From assembly GCA_003153055.1 (NCBI GenBank), contig PMBV01000549.1:1-6575 (forward strand): a stretch of DNA of 6,575 nucleotides. The letters run 5' to 3'. The stretch is from Myxococcales bacterium (GTDB lineage Bacteria > Myxococcota > Myxococcia > Myxococcales > Myxococcaceae). The notes under the pieces are model-generated. The model saw only the letters and a list, made by a program, of their open reading frames with translations, searched no databases and had not been told where the DNA came from. Shown here piece by piece: positions 1 through 6,545 of the stretch (its first letter is position 1; the number at the start of each line of letters is the position of its first letter). Made by a program: the position numbers and the translations under genes.

Positions 1-171
1 GCCTTCGGCGTACTTGTTGGTCAGCGTGCTGCCGACGGCCTCCAGCACCGCGGGGCTGACGAAGTTCTCCGAAGCGATGAGCTCGAGGCCCTCCTCCTGG
101 CGGCGGGTCTCCGCTTGGATGATCTCGGCAATCTCGGGGTCGACGCTCGACAGCTGGGCGGTGTTCTCCAT
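1..171 (-). CDS. glyA: Serine hydroxymethyltransferase, N-terminal 57 residues (partial)
   Basis: This is the start of a pyridoxal-phosphate enzyme that interconverts serine and glycine while charging tetrahydrofolate with a one-carbon unit in the cytoplasm. Only the first 57 codons are present, and the gene continues off the left edge. The reading frame from the ATG at 171 gives the family's conserved N-terminal pattern: a variable first 25 residues, then [15 protein letters not shown] (about 23-37) and LTNKYAEG at the end of the visible part. These are the LIASEN and LTNKYAEG signatures of GlyA. The pyridoxal-phosphate lysine lies beyond the window. The start is chosen because the protein begins at normal GlyA length before the RQEE motif. 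The ribosome binding site is poor, with a GGGG about 12 bases upstream. A 50 bp gap with a strong dyad separates it from the lipoprotein gene upstream. Confidence 0.95.
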   Translation of the reverse strand, partial: MENTAQLSSVDPEIAEIIQAETRRQEEGLELIASENFVSPAVLEAVGSTLTNKYAEG

Positions 172-191
172 GGGTACCGACTAGCCCCATT

Positions 192-210
192 GCCCTCGAG
201 TCTCAAGGGC
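192..210 (-). other. 19 bp near-perfect inverted repeat upstream of glyA
   Basis: On the minus strand these bases read GCCCTTGAGACTCGAGGGC. All positions pair symmetrically around a central A except one T/G pair, which is a wobble pair in RNA. As RNA it could form a stem of 7 base pairs with a 5-base loop, ending 20 bases before the glyA ATG. No U-run follows it in the direction of transcription, so it does not look like a Rho-independent terminator. It may be an operator for a dimeric repressor, an mRNA structure tuning glyA translation, or chance in GC-rich DNA. The symmetry is seen directly; any role is inference. Confidence 0.4.
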
Positions 211-221
211 TTGCTCGCCGG

Positions 222-563
222 TCAGGGCTCGACCCAGGCGTTGGCCTCGAGCTCAGCGGGGGCATCGGCCACGCTGGCGCCTGCCGGCCGATTCCAGTGG
301 GCCTGGCTCAGCGCCGTGCCGCCCTTGTCGCAAATGGCCTGGCGCAGCTGCTCGAAGGTCGCGTCGTCGTTGTTCTGCCTCGGCACCACCACCCAACCCA
401 GGTTGGTGGAGCCGGCCGGCACGTCGACCGCCGAGTGGTAGTCGTGCACCACGCAGGTCTCTTGGTCCTCGGCCAGTCGCGCCTTGACGGGCTCAGCCTT
501 GACGATGGGCCTCACTTCGGTGCGACAGCCGGCCAGCGCCAGGGCCATCGCCCACCACCTCAT
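222..563 (-). CDS. Small predicted lipoprotein of unknown function (113 aa)
   Basis: I do not recognise this gene as a named family. The protein starts with a short, Trp- and Ala-rich hydrophobic stretch ending in a lipobox, LAGC, with the acceptor cysteine at residue 13. It is therefore predicted to be exported, lipidated and cut by signal peptidase II, leaving a mature protein of about 101 residues. The mature part has two further cysteines (37 and 78). Residues 48-90 contain a core with a VPAG turn, an LGWVVV strand, an acidic helix with FEQLRQAICDKGG, and an ALSQAHW strand. That pattern of LG-strand, helix, GG-x-AL strand resembles the small alpha/beta fold of RcsF and DUF4156-type lipoproteins, but the match is by eye only. 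The start is ATG at 563. Its ATGA overlaps the rpiB stop, which implies translational coupling, and a start here puts the lipobox at the expected place. The signal peptide is unusually short, with one Arg as its only charged n-region residue. Confidence 0.75.
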   Translation of the reverse strand: MRWWAMALALAGCRTEVRPIVKAEPVKARLAEDQETCVVHDYHSAVDVPAGSTNLGWVVVPRQNNDDATFEQLRQAICDKGGTALSQAHWNRPAGASVADAPAELEANAWVEP

Positions 564-1006
564 CGTTTGGCCTCGACCTGGCGAATCTTCTCGACCCGGC
601 CCGCGTGTCGCCCACCCTCGAAGCCGGCGGTGAGGAAGGCCTTGAGGATCTCGATGGCCAGCCCGACCCCCGTCACCCGCTGGCCCAGGCACAGGACGTT
701 GGCGTCGTTGTGCATGCGAGCCATGCGCGCTTCGAACTCGGTGTGACAGAGCGCCGCCCTGATGCCGTGCACCTTGTTGGCGGCGATGCTCATGCCGATG
801 CCGGTGCCGCAGACGAGCACGCCCAGGCTCGCCCGCCGCTCGGTGACGGCTTGACCGACCTTCACCGCGAAGTCGGGGTAGTCGACCGAGGCCGTGGTGG
901 CCGGGCCGAAGTCGAGCACCTCGTGGCCCTGCTTCTTGAGCTCCTCACCCAGCTCGCCCTTGAGATCGACGCCTGCGTGATCACTCGCCAGCGCTACGAT
1001 TGCCAT
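560..1006 (-). CDS. rpiB: Ribose-5-phosphate isomerase B
   Basis: This cytoplasmic sugar-phosphate isomerase interconverts ribose 5-phosphate and ribulose 5-phosphate in the non-oxidative pentose phosphate pathway. The 148-residue length is typical of RpiB/LacAB proteins. Visible motifs are SDHAG at 8-12 (phosphate and sugar binding), the DYP motif near 42-44, CGTGIGMSIAANK from residue 66 with the catalytic Cys66, and the MHNDANVL motif with His99. These two positions coincide with the active-site Cys66 and His99 of E. coli RpiB. The C-terminal FEGGRHAGRVEKI is also conserved. The start is the ATG at 1006, with a GGAG five bases upstream. The frame stays open 17 codons further, but that extension runs into the intergenic region and has no homology. 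It sits 72 bp after fabF and shares an ATGA overlap with the next gene. I see nothing broken in it. Confidence 0.97.
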   Translation of the reverse strand: MAIVALASDHAGVDLKGELGEELKKQGHEVLDFGPATTASVDYPDFAVKVGQAVTERRASLGVLVCGTGIGMSIAANKVHGIRAALCHTEFEARMARMHNDANVLCLGQRVTGVGLAIEILKAFLTAGFEGGRHAGRVEKIRQVEAKR

Positions 1007-1036
1007 GGTGGCTCCAGAGTCTAACAGATGGCACAG

Positions 1037-1055
1037 GGCGCCGTGAGCAGGCGCC
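1037..1055 (-). other. GC-rich hairpin between fabF and rpiB
   Basis: Two copies of the self-complementary hexamer GGCGCC (1037-1042 and 1050-1055) are separated by 7 bases, so the transcript could form a 6 base-pair all-GC stem. It lies about 24 bases after the fabF stop and 30 bases before the rpiB start. No U-tract follows, so complete termination is unlikely. It could be a processing or stability element that separates fabF from the downstream genes, or chance. Weak evidence. Confidence 0.3.
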
Positions 1056-1078
1056 ACTCGATCGCCAAAGCCGCGAGG

Positions 1079-2338
<1,260 letters not shown>

Positions 2339-2377
2339 TTCGAACCTCGAGGGAAAAGGAGGGGGCGACCCGCGCGA

Positions 2378-2620
2378 CTACTTCTTGTGCGTGTTGATGT
2401 AGTTGACGGCGTCGCCGACCGTCTTGATGTTCTCGGCCTCCTCGTCGGGGATCTCGATCTCGAACTCCTCTTCCATCGCCATCACCAACTCGACGATGTC
2501 GAGGGAGTCGGCGCCGAGATCCTCGATGAATGAGGACTCGATCTTGATCTCGTCCTCGCTCACGCCGAGCTGGTCAGCGATGATCGACTTGACCTTGGCT
2601 TCGATGTTGGTGGCCGTCAT
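2378..2620 (-). CDS. acpP: Acyl carrier protein
   Basis: This small acidic carrier protein holds growing acyl chains on a 4'-phosphopantetheine arm and delivers them to every enzyme of fatty acid synthesis. It is 80 residues long and highly acidic, the normal size for AcpP. The attachment motif is [20 protein letters not shown] (34-53), with the modified serine at 39. The C-terminal helix region reads [19 protein letters not shown]. The ATG at 2620 has an AAAGGA eight bases upstream, a good ribosome binding site. The reading frame stays open far upstream into fabG, but that part is the wrong frame of fabG and not coding. The gene has 80 bp of space before it, enough for extra regulation or an internal promoter, though I see no convincing promoter. 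The holo-ACP synthase that modifies it is not in the window. Confidence 0.98.
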   Translation of the reverse strand: MTATNIEAKVKSIIADQLGVSEDEIKIESSFIEDLGADSLDIVELVMAMEEEFEIEIPDEEAENIKTVGDAVNYINTHKK

Positions 2621-2659
2621 GATTCCATTCCTTTGCGTTGGGACTGCAGGCTGTAAATG

Positions 2660-2681
2660 AGCGCCCGATACCACAGCGCCC
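2660..2681. repeat. 7 bp direct repeat between fabG and acpP
   Basis: The heptamer AGCGCCC occurs at 2660-2666 and 2675-2681, a spacing of 15 bp from start to start, inside the 80 bp gap before acpP. Short direct repeats in such a position can be binding sites for a regulator acting on acpP. With this GC content, chance is also a fair explanation. No family of regulator is recognised. Confidence 0.25.
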
Positions 2682-2700
2682 CAGTCGATAGAAACGCCAA

Positions 2701-3447
2701 TTACATGTACATTCCGCCGTTGACCTTGAGGACCTCGCCAGTGATGTACGAGGCCGCGTCCGAGGCGAGGAAAGCCACGGCGGCGGCTATCTCGTCGGCG
2801 TTGCCGATGCGCCCGAGCGGAATGGCCTCGGTCATCTTCTCTTTCAGCTCGGGGCTGAGCCCGGCGGTCATGTCGGTGACCACGAAGCCTGGCGTGACAC
2901 AGTTGACGCGCACCATGCGGCTGGCGAGCTCGCGGGCCACCGACTTGGTCAACCCGATGAGGCCAGCCTTGGAGGCCGCGTAGGCTGCCTGCCCAGCGTT
3001 GCCCATCTCTCCGACGATCGACGAGACGTTGACGATGGCGCCCCCGCGCTGCTTCATCATCGGGCGGCTCACGGCGCGCATGAGCGCGAAGGCGCCCTTC
3101 AAGTTGGTGTCGAGGGTGCGGTCCCAGTCTTCGTCTTTGAAGCGCATCAACAGCCCGTCGATGGCCACGCCGGCGTTGTTGACCAGCACGTCGACGCGAC
3201 CGTGCTCCTTCACCACCTGCTCGACGGCCGTGGCGCACGCCGCCGTGTCGGCCACGTCGAACTTGAGGGCCTGGGCCTTGGCTCCAGCGGCGGTCAACGC
3301 CTGCACCGTCTCGGTCGCGGCGGCCTCGTTGCCGGCGTAGCTCAGCACCACGGTGGCCCCTCGGCGCCCCAGCTCGAGACAGATGGCCCGGCCGATGCCC
3401 CGCGAGCCGCCCGTCACCAACGCGACCTTGCCAGTGAAATCACCCAC
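2701..3447 (-). CDS. fabG: 3-oxoacyl-[acyl-carrier-protein] reductase
   Basis: This NADPH-dependent enzyme reduces 3-oxoacyl-ACP to 3-hydroxyacyl-ACP, the first reduction of each elongation cycle. It is a classical short-chain dehydrogenase of 248 residues with a Rossmann fold. Visible are the cofactor motif TGGSRGIG at 12-19, DV at 64-65, NNAG at 90-93, and a complete catalytic set: Asn115, Ser143, Tyr156 and Lys160 (YAASK). The ending VNGGMYM is typical of FabG and helps separate it from other short-chain dehydrogenases. The PGFVVTDMT segment after the active site is also characteristic. The start is GTG at 3447, inside the end of fabD: the two genes overlap by eight bases (GTGGGTGA). A strong GGAGGAG site lies six bases upstream. 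The overlap suggests translational coupling of FabD and FabG. Confidence 0.97.
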   Translation of the reverse strand: MGDFTGKVALVTGGSRGIGRAICLELGRRGATVVLSYAGNEAAATETVQALTAAGAKAQALKFDVADTAACATAVEQVVKEHGRVDVLVNNAGVAIDGLLMRFKDEDWDRTLDTNLKGAFALMRAVSRPMMKQRGGAIVNVSSIVGEMGNAGQAAYAASKAGLIGLTKSVARELASRMVRVNCVTPGFVVTDMTAGLSPELKEKMTEAIPLGRIGNADEIAAAVAFLASDAASYITGEVLKVNGGMYM

Positions 3448-4390
3448 GTGCGGCTCCTCCGAGCGCGGCCAGCGTCTTCTCCAAACTGGCAGGATTCTCG
3501 ACGTTCAAACACTGGATCGACTTGGTGATGCGCCTCACCAGCCCGCTGAGCACCTTGCCCGGCCCCAGCTCGATCACCGTCTTGATGCCGTGGGCCTCCA
3601 TGGCTCGCACGCACTCCACCCAGCGCACCGAGCTGGTCACCTGGGTGAGCAGGAGCGAACGAATCTGCCCCGGCTCGCTGGTGGGGCTCGCCTCCACGTT
3701 GGTGACGACGGGAGAGGCAGGTGCCAGCACCTCGATGGGGTCGAGCACCGCCTTGAGCCGCGGTACCACCGGCGCCATCAGCGAACAGTGGAATGGGGCG
3801 CTCACGTCCAGGGGCACCACCCGCTTGGCGCCGGCCGCCTTGAGCCGCTCGCCCGCCCGCTCGACCGCCGCGGCGTGACCGGCGATCACCGTCTGCGCCG
3901 GCTCGTTGAAGTTCGCCGCGCTCAGCACCTCGCCCTGTGCCACCTCGCGACAGATCTCAGCCACCTGCTCAGCGGGCAGGCCGAGCACCGCCGCCATGGC
4001 GCCGACGCCCACGGGCACGGCCTCTTGCATGAACGTGCCGCGTGCCCGCACCAAGCGCACTCCGTCGGCCAGCGACAGGGCTCCGGCCGCCACCAAGGCT
4101 GAGTATTCTCCCAGAGAGTGGCCCGCGACCAGCGCCGGCTTCTCGGGCAGCCGCGCCGAGAGAACCGCGTGGGCCGCCGCCGACACCGTCAAGATGGCCG
4201 GCTGAGTGTTGGCCGTCTTCTGCAAGGCGTCGGCGGGCCCCTCGAAGCACAGCTTCGAGAGCGGCTCGTGGAGCGCCTCGTCAGCGGCGTCGAACACGGC
4301 TCGGGCTTCGGGGAAGGCCTCGGCCAGGGCCTGGCCCATGCCGACCTCCTGGCTGCCCTGCCCAGGGAAGATGAATGCGATTTCACTCAC
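3440..4390 (-). CDS. fabD: Malonyl-CoA:acyl-carrier-protein transacylase
   Basis: This enzyme moves malonyl groups from CoA to the phosphopantetheine arm of ACP, providing the extender unit for chain growth. At 316 residues it is normal length for FabD. The sequence shows FIFPGQGSQ with the oxyanion-hole Gln11, the nucleophile elbow GHSLGEYSALVAAG with Ser92, malonate-binding Arg117, His201 in SAPFHC, and Gln250. All five positions have the same numbering as in E. coli FabD, which makes the call very secure. The GPGKVLSGLVRR segment near the C terminus is also conserved. The start is GTG at 4390, since the protein then begins directly with the first beta strand; a GAGG lies about ten bases upstream. 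It follows fabH after 28 bp and overlaps fabG by eight. Confidence 0.97.
   Translation of the reverse strand: MSEIAFIFPGQGSQEVGMGQALAEAFPEARAVFDAADEALHEPLSKLCFEGPADALQKTANTQPAILTVSAAAHAVLSARLPEKPALVAGHSLGEYSALVAAGALSLADGVRLVRARGTFMQEAVPVGVGAMAAVLGLPAEQVAEICREVAQGEVLSAANFNEPAQTVIAGHAAAVERAGERLKAAGAKRVVPLDVSAPFHCSLMAPVVPRLKAVLDPIEVLAPASPVVTNVEASPTSEPGQIRSLLLTQVTSSVRWVECVRAMEAHGIKTVIELGPGKVLSGLVRRITKSIQCLNVENPASLEKTLAALGGAARG
3454..3460 (-). promoter_or_regulatory. Ribosome binding site of fabG, inside fabD
   Basis: On the minus strand this reads GGAGGAG, six bases before the GTG start of fabG. It is the strongest Shine-Dalgarno sequence in the operon and lies within the last codons of fabD. 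It supports the GTG at 3447 as the true fabG start and suggests that fabG is also translated efficiently by ribosomes finishing fabD. Confidence 0.7.
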
Positions 4391-4418
4391 GGAACTCGCG
4401 ACCTCGTCGGAATCAGGG

Positions 4419-5402
4419 TCACCACCGCACCACCGCGCTGCCCCAGGCCATGCCGGCGCCGATCGCCATCATGAGAATGTGATCGCCTTCCTTGAGACGG
4501 CCAGCCCGGTTGGCCTCGTCGCACGTCATCGGCAGCGAGGCCGAAGAGGTGTTGCCAAACCGGTGAATGTTCAACCAGGCCTTCTCCATCGGTATGCCCA
4601 CTCGCCCCAGCACCGCCTCGAGAATGCGGATATTCGCCTGGTGCGCCAGCACGTGGGTGACGGCTGAGGCTTCGAGGTGATTGTGGGCGAGCGCCTCGTT
4701 GACCGCGTCGGTCAGCGATCGAACCGCGAACTTGTAGACCTCGCGGCCATTCATCGCGACCTTGTTGAGCCGCTGGGCGATGATGTCCGCGGTGACGGGC
4801 TCCCGGGAGCCGCCAGCGGGAATCTGGAGGATCCCCGCGCCCGCGCCGTCGATGTGCAGGTGCGTCGAGAGCACGCCACGGCTCGGGTCGGGAGAGGGGC
4901 CGATGACCATCGCCCCCGCCGCGTCTCCGAACAACACGCAGGTGTTCCGGTCGGTCCAGTCGACGATGCGAGTCAACAGCTCGGCCCCGAGGACCAGGAC
5001 TCGCTTCGCCCCACCGGTCTGAATGTACTGAGAGGCGATGGAGAGGCCGTACAACGACCCCGCGCAGGCCGCGGCGAGGTCGAAGCCGAAGGCCTTCTTT
5101 GCCCCGAGCTTGTGAGCCACCAGCGCCGCGCACGCCGGCATCGGCGTGTCAGGGGTGATGGTGGCCATGATGATCGCGTCGAGCTCTTCTGGCCTGGTCT
5201 TGGCCATTTCCAGCGCCCTGAGACCTGCGGCGACCGCCATATCGGAGGTCGCCTCGTGAGGCGCCGCCATGTGCCGCTCACGAATGCCGGTGCGTTCGAC
5301 GATCCACTCGTCGCTCGTATCCACGATCTTGGAGAGATCGTGGTTGGTCAGGACCTTCTCGGGAACGTAGCTCCCGGTTCCAAGTATGTGCGCACGCGTC
5401 AC
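4419..5402 (-). CDS. fabH: 3-oxoacyl-[acyl-carrier-protein] synthase III (KAS III)
   Basis: This condensing enzyme starts fatty acid synthesis by joining a short acyl-CoA primer to malonyl-ACP. At 327 residues it is full length. It shows the ILGTGSYVPEKVLTN start, the DEWIVERTGIRERH primer-CoA region at 31-44, and the Cys-His-Asn triad: Cys113 in AAACAGS, His254 in AHQAN and Asn284 in FGNTSSAS. FGDAAGAMV at 158-166 is also typical. Several pocket positions differ from E. coli FabH: Met88 where E. coli has Phe87, Ser after the CAG motif where Phe is usual, and IGAGMAWGS near the C terminus where FGGGFTWGS is found. These may change primer choice. The start is GTG at 5402; an in-frame stop lies five codons upstream, and the ribosome binding site is weak. 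It follows rpmF after 143 bp, a space where many bacteria carry plsX. Confidence 0.96.
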   Translation of the reverse strand: MTRAHILGTGSYVPEKVLTNHDLSKIVDTSDEWIVERTGIRERHMAAPHEATSDMAVAAGLRALEMAKTRPEELDAIIMATITPDTPMPACAALVAHKLGAKKAFGFDLAAACAGSLYGLSIASQYIQTGGAKRVLVLGAELLTRIVDWTDRNTCVLFGDAAGAMVIGPSPDPSRGVLSTHLHIDGAGAGILQIPAGGSREPVTADIIAQRLNKVAMNGREVYKFAVRSLTDAVNEALAHNHLEASAVTHVLAHQANIRILEAVLGRVGIPMEKAWLNIHRFGNTSSASLPMTCDEANRAGRLKEGDHILMMAIGAGMAWGSAVVRW

Positions 5403-5425
5403 GGGGCGGGGTCTCTACTCACAAA

Positions 5426-5441
5426 GCGACAGTCCTGTCAC
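5426..5441 (-). other. Small dyad 24 bp upstream of fabH
   Basis: The minus strand reads GTGACAGGACTGTCGC, which contains the perfect inverted repeat GACAG/CTGTC and can fold as a 6 base-pair stem (one wobble pair) with a 4-base loop, followed by TTT. The U-run is too short for a convincing terminator. It could be an operator, an mRNA leader hairpin or chance. Confidence 0.3.
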
Positions 5442-5462
5442 CGCGTACCGCTTTTCGCACCA

Positions 5463-5516
5463 GGAGGGAACGGCCTCCAACCCCACACGCCCCCCGTCGT
5501 CGGCCGTCCCTGGCCG
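5463..5516 (-). other. Two further hairpins in the rpmF-fabH gap
   Basis: Two five base-pair inverted repeats lie close together: GGAGG/CCTCC at 5463-5478 and CGGCC/GGCCG at 5501-5516, each with a 6-base loop. With the dyad at 5426-5441 they make three potential stems in a 143 bp gap that holds no gene. Structures like these can mark RNA processing or partial termination between a ribosomal protein gene and the fab genes. Each one alone could arise by chance at this GC content. Confidence 0.3.
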
Positions 5517-5545
5517 GAAGCCCTTGGAAACCCACGCGTAGTGGA

Positions 5546-5734
5546 TCAGTCCGCCGTCCCGGCAGTGACCTTCTTTTCCTTGTAGAACCCACACGCCGGG
5601 CACACCCGGTGCGGCTGCACGGCTGCGCCACAGTTGGGGCAGGCGTTGAGTTGCACGGCGAACTTCAGCTTGTTGTTGCCCGCGCGTCGGCGGTCACGCC
5701 GAGACTTCGAGAGTCGCTTCTTGGGAACGCCCAT
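5546..5734 (-). CDS. rpmF: Large ribosomal subunit protein L32 (bL32)
   Basis: This small basic protein is part of the 50S subunit, near the peptidyl transferase region. The 62-residue sequence starts with the conserved VPKKRLSKSRRDRRRA. It then has a zinc ribbon of the cysteine-containing type: CPNC at 32-35 and CPAC at 45-48, followed by GFYKEKK. Proteins of this type keep four zinc ligands, unlike the cysteine-free L32 paralogues some bacteria make under zinc limitation. The ATG at 5734 is the family's normal start, with AAAGGA about 11 bases upstream; the frame remains open above it but only through a different frame of yceD. It begins 23 bp after the yceD stop, the standard yceD-rpmF pair. 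Confidence 0.97.
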   Translation of the reverse strand: MGVPKKRLSKSRRDRRRAGNNKLKFAVQLNACPNCGAAVQPHRVCPACGFYKEKKVTAGTAD

Positions 5735-5757
5735 ACGACAGTCCGTCCTTTCGACTG

Positions 5758-6372
5758 CTAGTTCTTCAGCTTGATGTCCTTGAGCTTCGCCAAACGGACA
5801 TCGACTTCTTTCGTGGCCCCATGGCCACAATCGCGCTCATTGAGGTCTTGCCCACACTGTGCGCAAAGGCCCCTGCAAGCTTCCTGGCACACCACCGTCA
5901 CCGGCAGCGCCAGCAATAGCTGCTCCCTCAGGATCGGATCCAGATCGATCGTCTTCCCGTCAAACGGCTCGGCGTCGACCTCGTCCAGCTCGAAGGACGC
6001 TTGGCTCAACTCCGCCTCGTCGTCGTCCTTCTTCTTCGAGTGCCGCCGCTTGCCCTTGTGCCGCCCCGGCCCGGCCACGTCTTCGTTCTCAACCGGCTCG
6101 GGATGGTGGGGCACCATTCGCAACGAGAACTCGACGGGAAACTCGAGCGTCTGGTCCTTGAGGCAACGCTTACACGGCGTCACCACCGTCACCCGAAACC
6201 CGCCCTTGAGATACACCCGCCCCGAGACCTTCTTGAACGACACCTCGAGCTTCGTCGCCGCCTTGAGCGCGAACCCCTCCGACTCGGCGAGCGCTCCTCG
6301 GAGCACCGCCAGATCGACTTCCTCGGTCCGCTCGAGACCGGGCTCTTGAATTTCTTCAATCTTTACGAGCAT
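5758..6372 (-). CDS. yceD: YceD / DUF177 family protein
   Basis: This is the DUF177 protein that precedes rpmF in many bacteria; the family has been linked to 23S rRNA accumulation or ribosome assembly, but its exact reaction is not settled. The 204-residue protein begins MLVKIEEI, as the family often does. It has CKRC at 67-70, within the conserved region where the family carries a Cys pair, and a cysteine-rich end: Cys162, Cys166, the GLCAQCG motif (Cys170, Cys173) and Cys182, a likely metal site. Between these parts, residues about 100-122 form a charged low-complexity insert, basic KGKRRHSKKK followed by acidic DDDEAE. No signal peptide or membrane segment is visible, so it is cytoplasmic. 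The start ATG at 6372 matches the family N terminus, although its ribosome binding site is weak. It is the first gene of the operon here, with a candidate promoter just upstream. Confidence 0.92.
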   Translation of the reverse strand: MLVKIEEIQEPGLERTEEVDLAVLRGALAESEGFALKAATKLEVSFKKVSGRVYLKGGFRVTVVTPCKRCLKDQTLEFPVEFSLRMVPHHPEPVENEDVAGPGRHKGKRRHSKKKDDDEAELSQASFELDEVDAEPFDGKTIDLDPILREQLLLALPVTVVCQEACRGLCAQCGQDLNERDCGHGATKEVDVRLAKLKDIKLKN

Positions 6373-6400
6373 TTACTATCAACCAAAGGAAAGGGGGCGG

Positions 6401-6430
6401 AACCTACACGACTTTGATGTGAGCCGTCAA
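6401..6430 (-). promoter_or_regulatory. Candidate sigma70-type promoter for the yceD-rpmF-fab operon
   Basis: On the minus strand a TTGACG box (6425-6430) is followed after 18 bases by TAGGTT (6401-6406). The first matches the -35 consensus at five of six positions. The second keeps the three most conserved bases of a -10 box. Transcription would start near 6393, giving a leader of about 20 bases to the yceD ATG. It lies in the 173 bp divergent gap, which is where an operon promoter is expected. No clear promoter for the opposite gene was found. The rest of the gap shows nothing else I can name. Confidence 0.35.
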
Positions 6431-6545
6431 ACACCCACGCTCATAGGCCTGGGTCGCCTCTCCGAGCAAGAGTCCTGTAGCGCCCTCGCACCGAGCACCC
6501 CAGGAAGGCGCCAGTGCGAAGCCAATTTGAGCTAGGAAGCCCGCC

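Noticed and set aside
564..692. An N-terminal extension of the small lipoprotein by 43 residues.
   Set aside because: The extension lies in the wrong frame of rpiB and would bury the lipobox; the ATG at 563 coupled to the rpiB stop is the better start.
2378..3238. A long open frame that would fuse an upstream segment to acyl carrier protein.
   Set aside because: The upstream part is fabG read in the wrong frame and has low-complexity Arg-rich composition; acpP has its own ATG and ribosome binding site at 2620.
5426..5441. The dyad before fabH as a Rho-independent terminator.
   Set aside because: The stem is short, and only three U residues follow, so I kept it as an unexplained dyad and not as a terminator.
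4677..5585. A 302-codon open frame on the plus strand, antisense to fabH and spanning the rpmF-fabH gap.
   Set aside because: Antisense shadow of fabH; no motif, and composition is typical of reversed GC-rich coding sequence. It does not encode the missing plsX.
5415..5631. Short minus-strand frames of 62 and 70 codons filling the rpmF-fabH gap.
   Set aside because: They overlap the end of rpmF in other frames, have no good ribosome binding site or recognisable motif, and look like chance frames.
6001..6417. A 138-codon plus-strand open frame antisense to yceD.
   Set aside because: Leu/Arg/His-rich antisense shadow of a recognised gene, with no motif.
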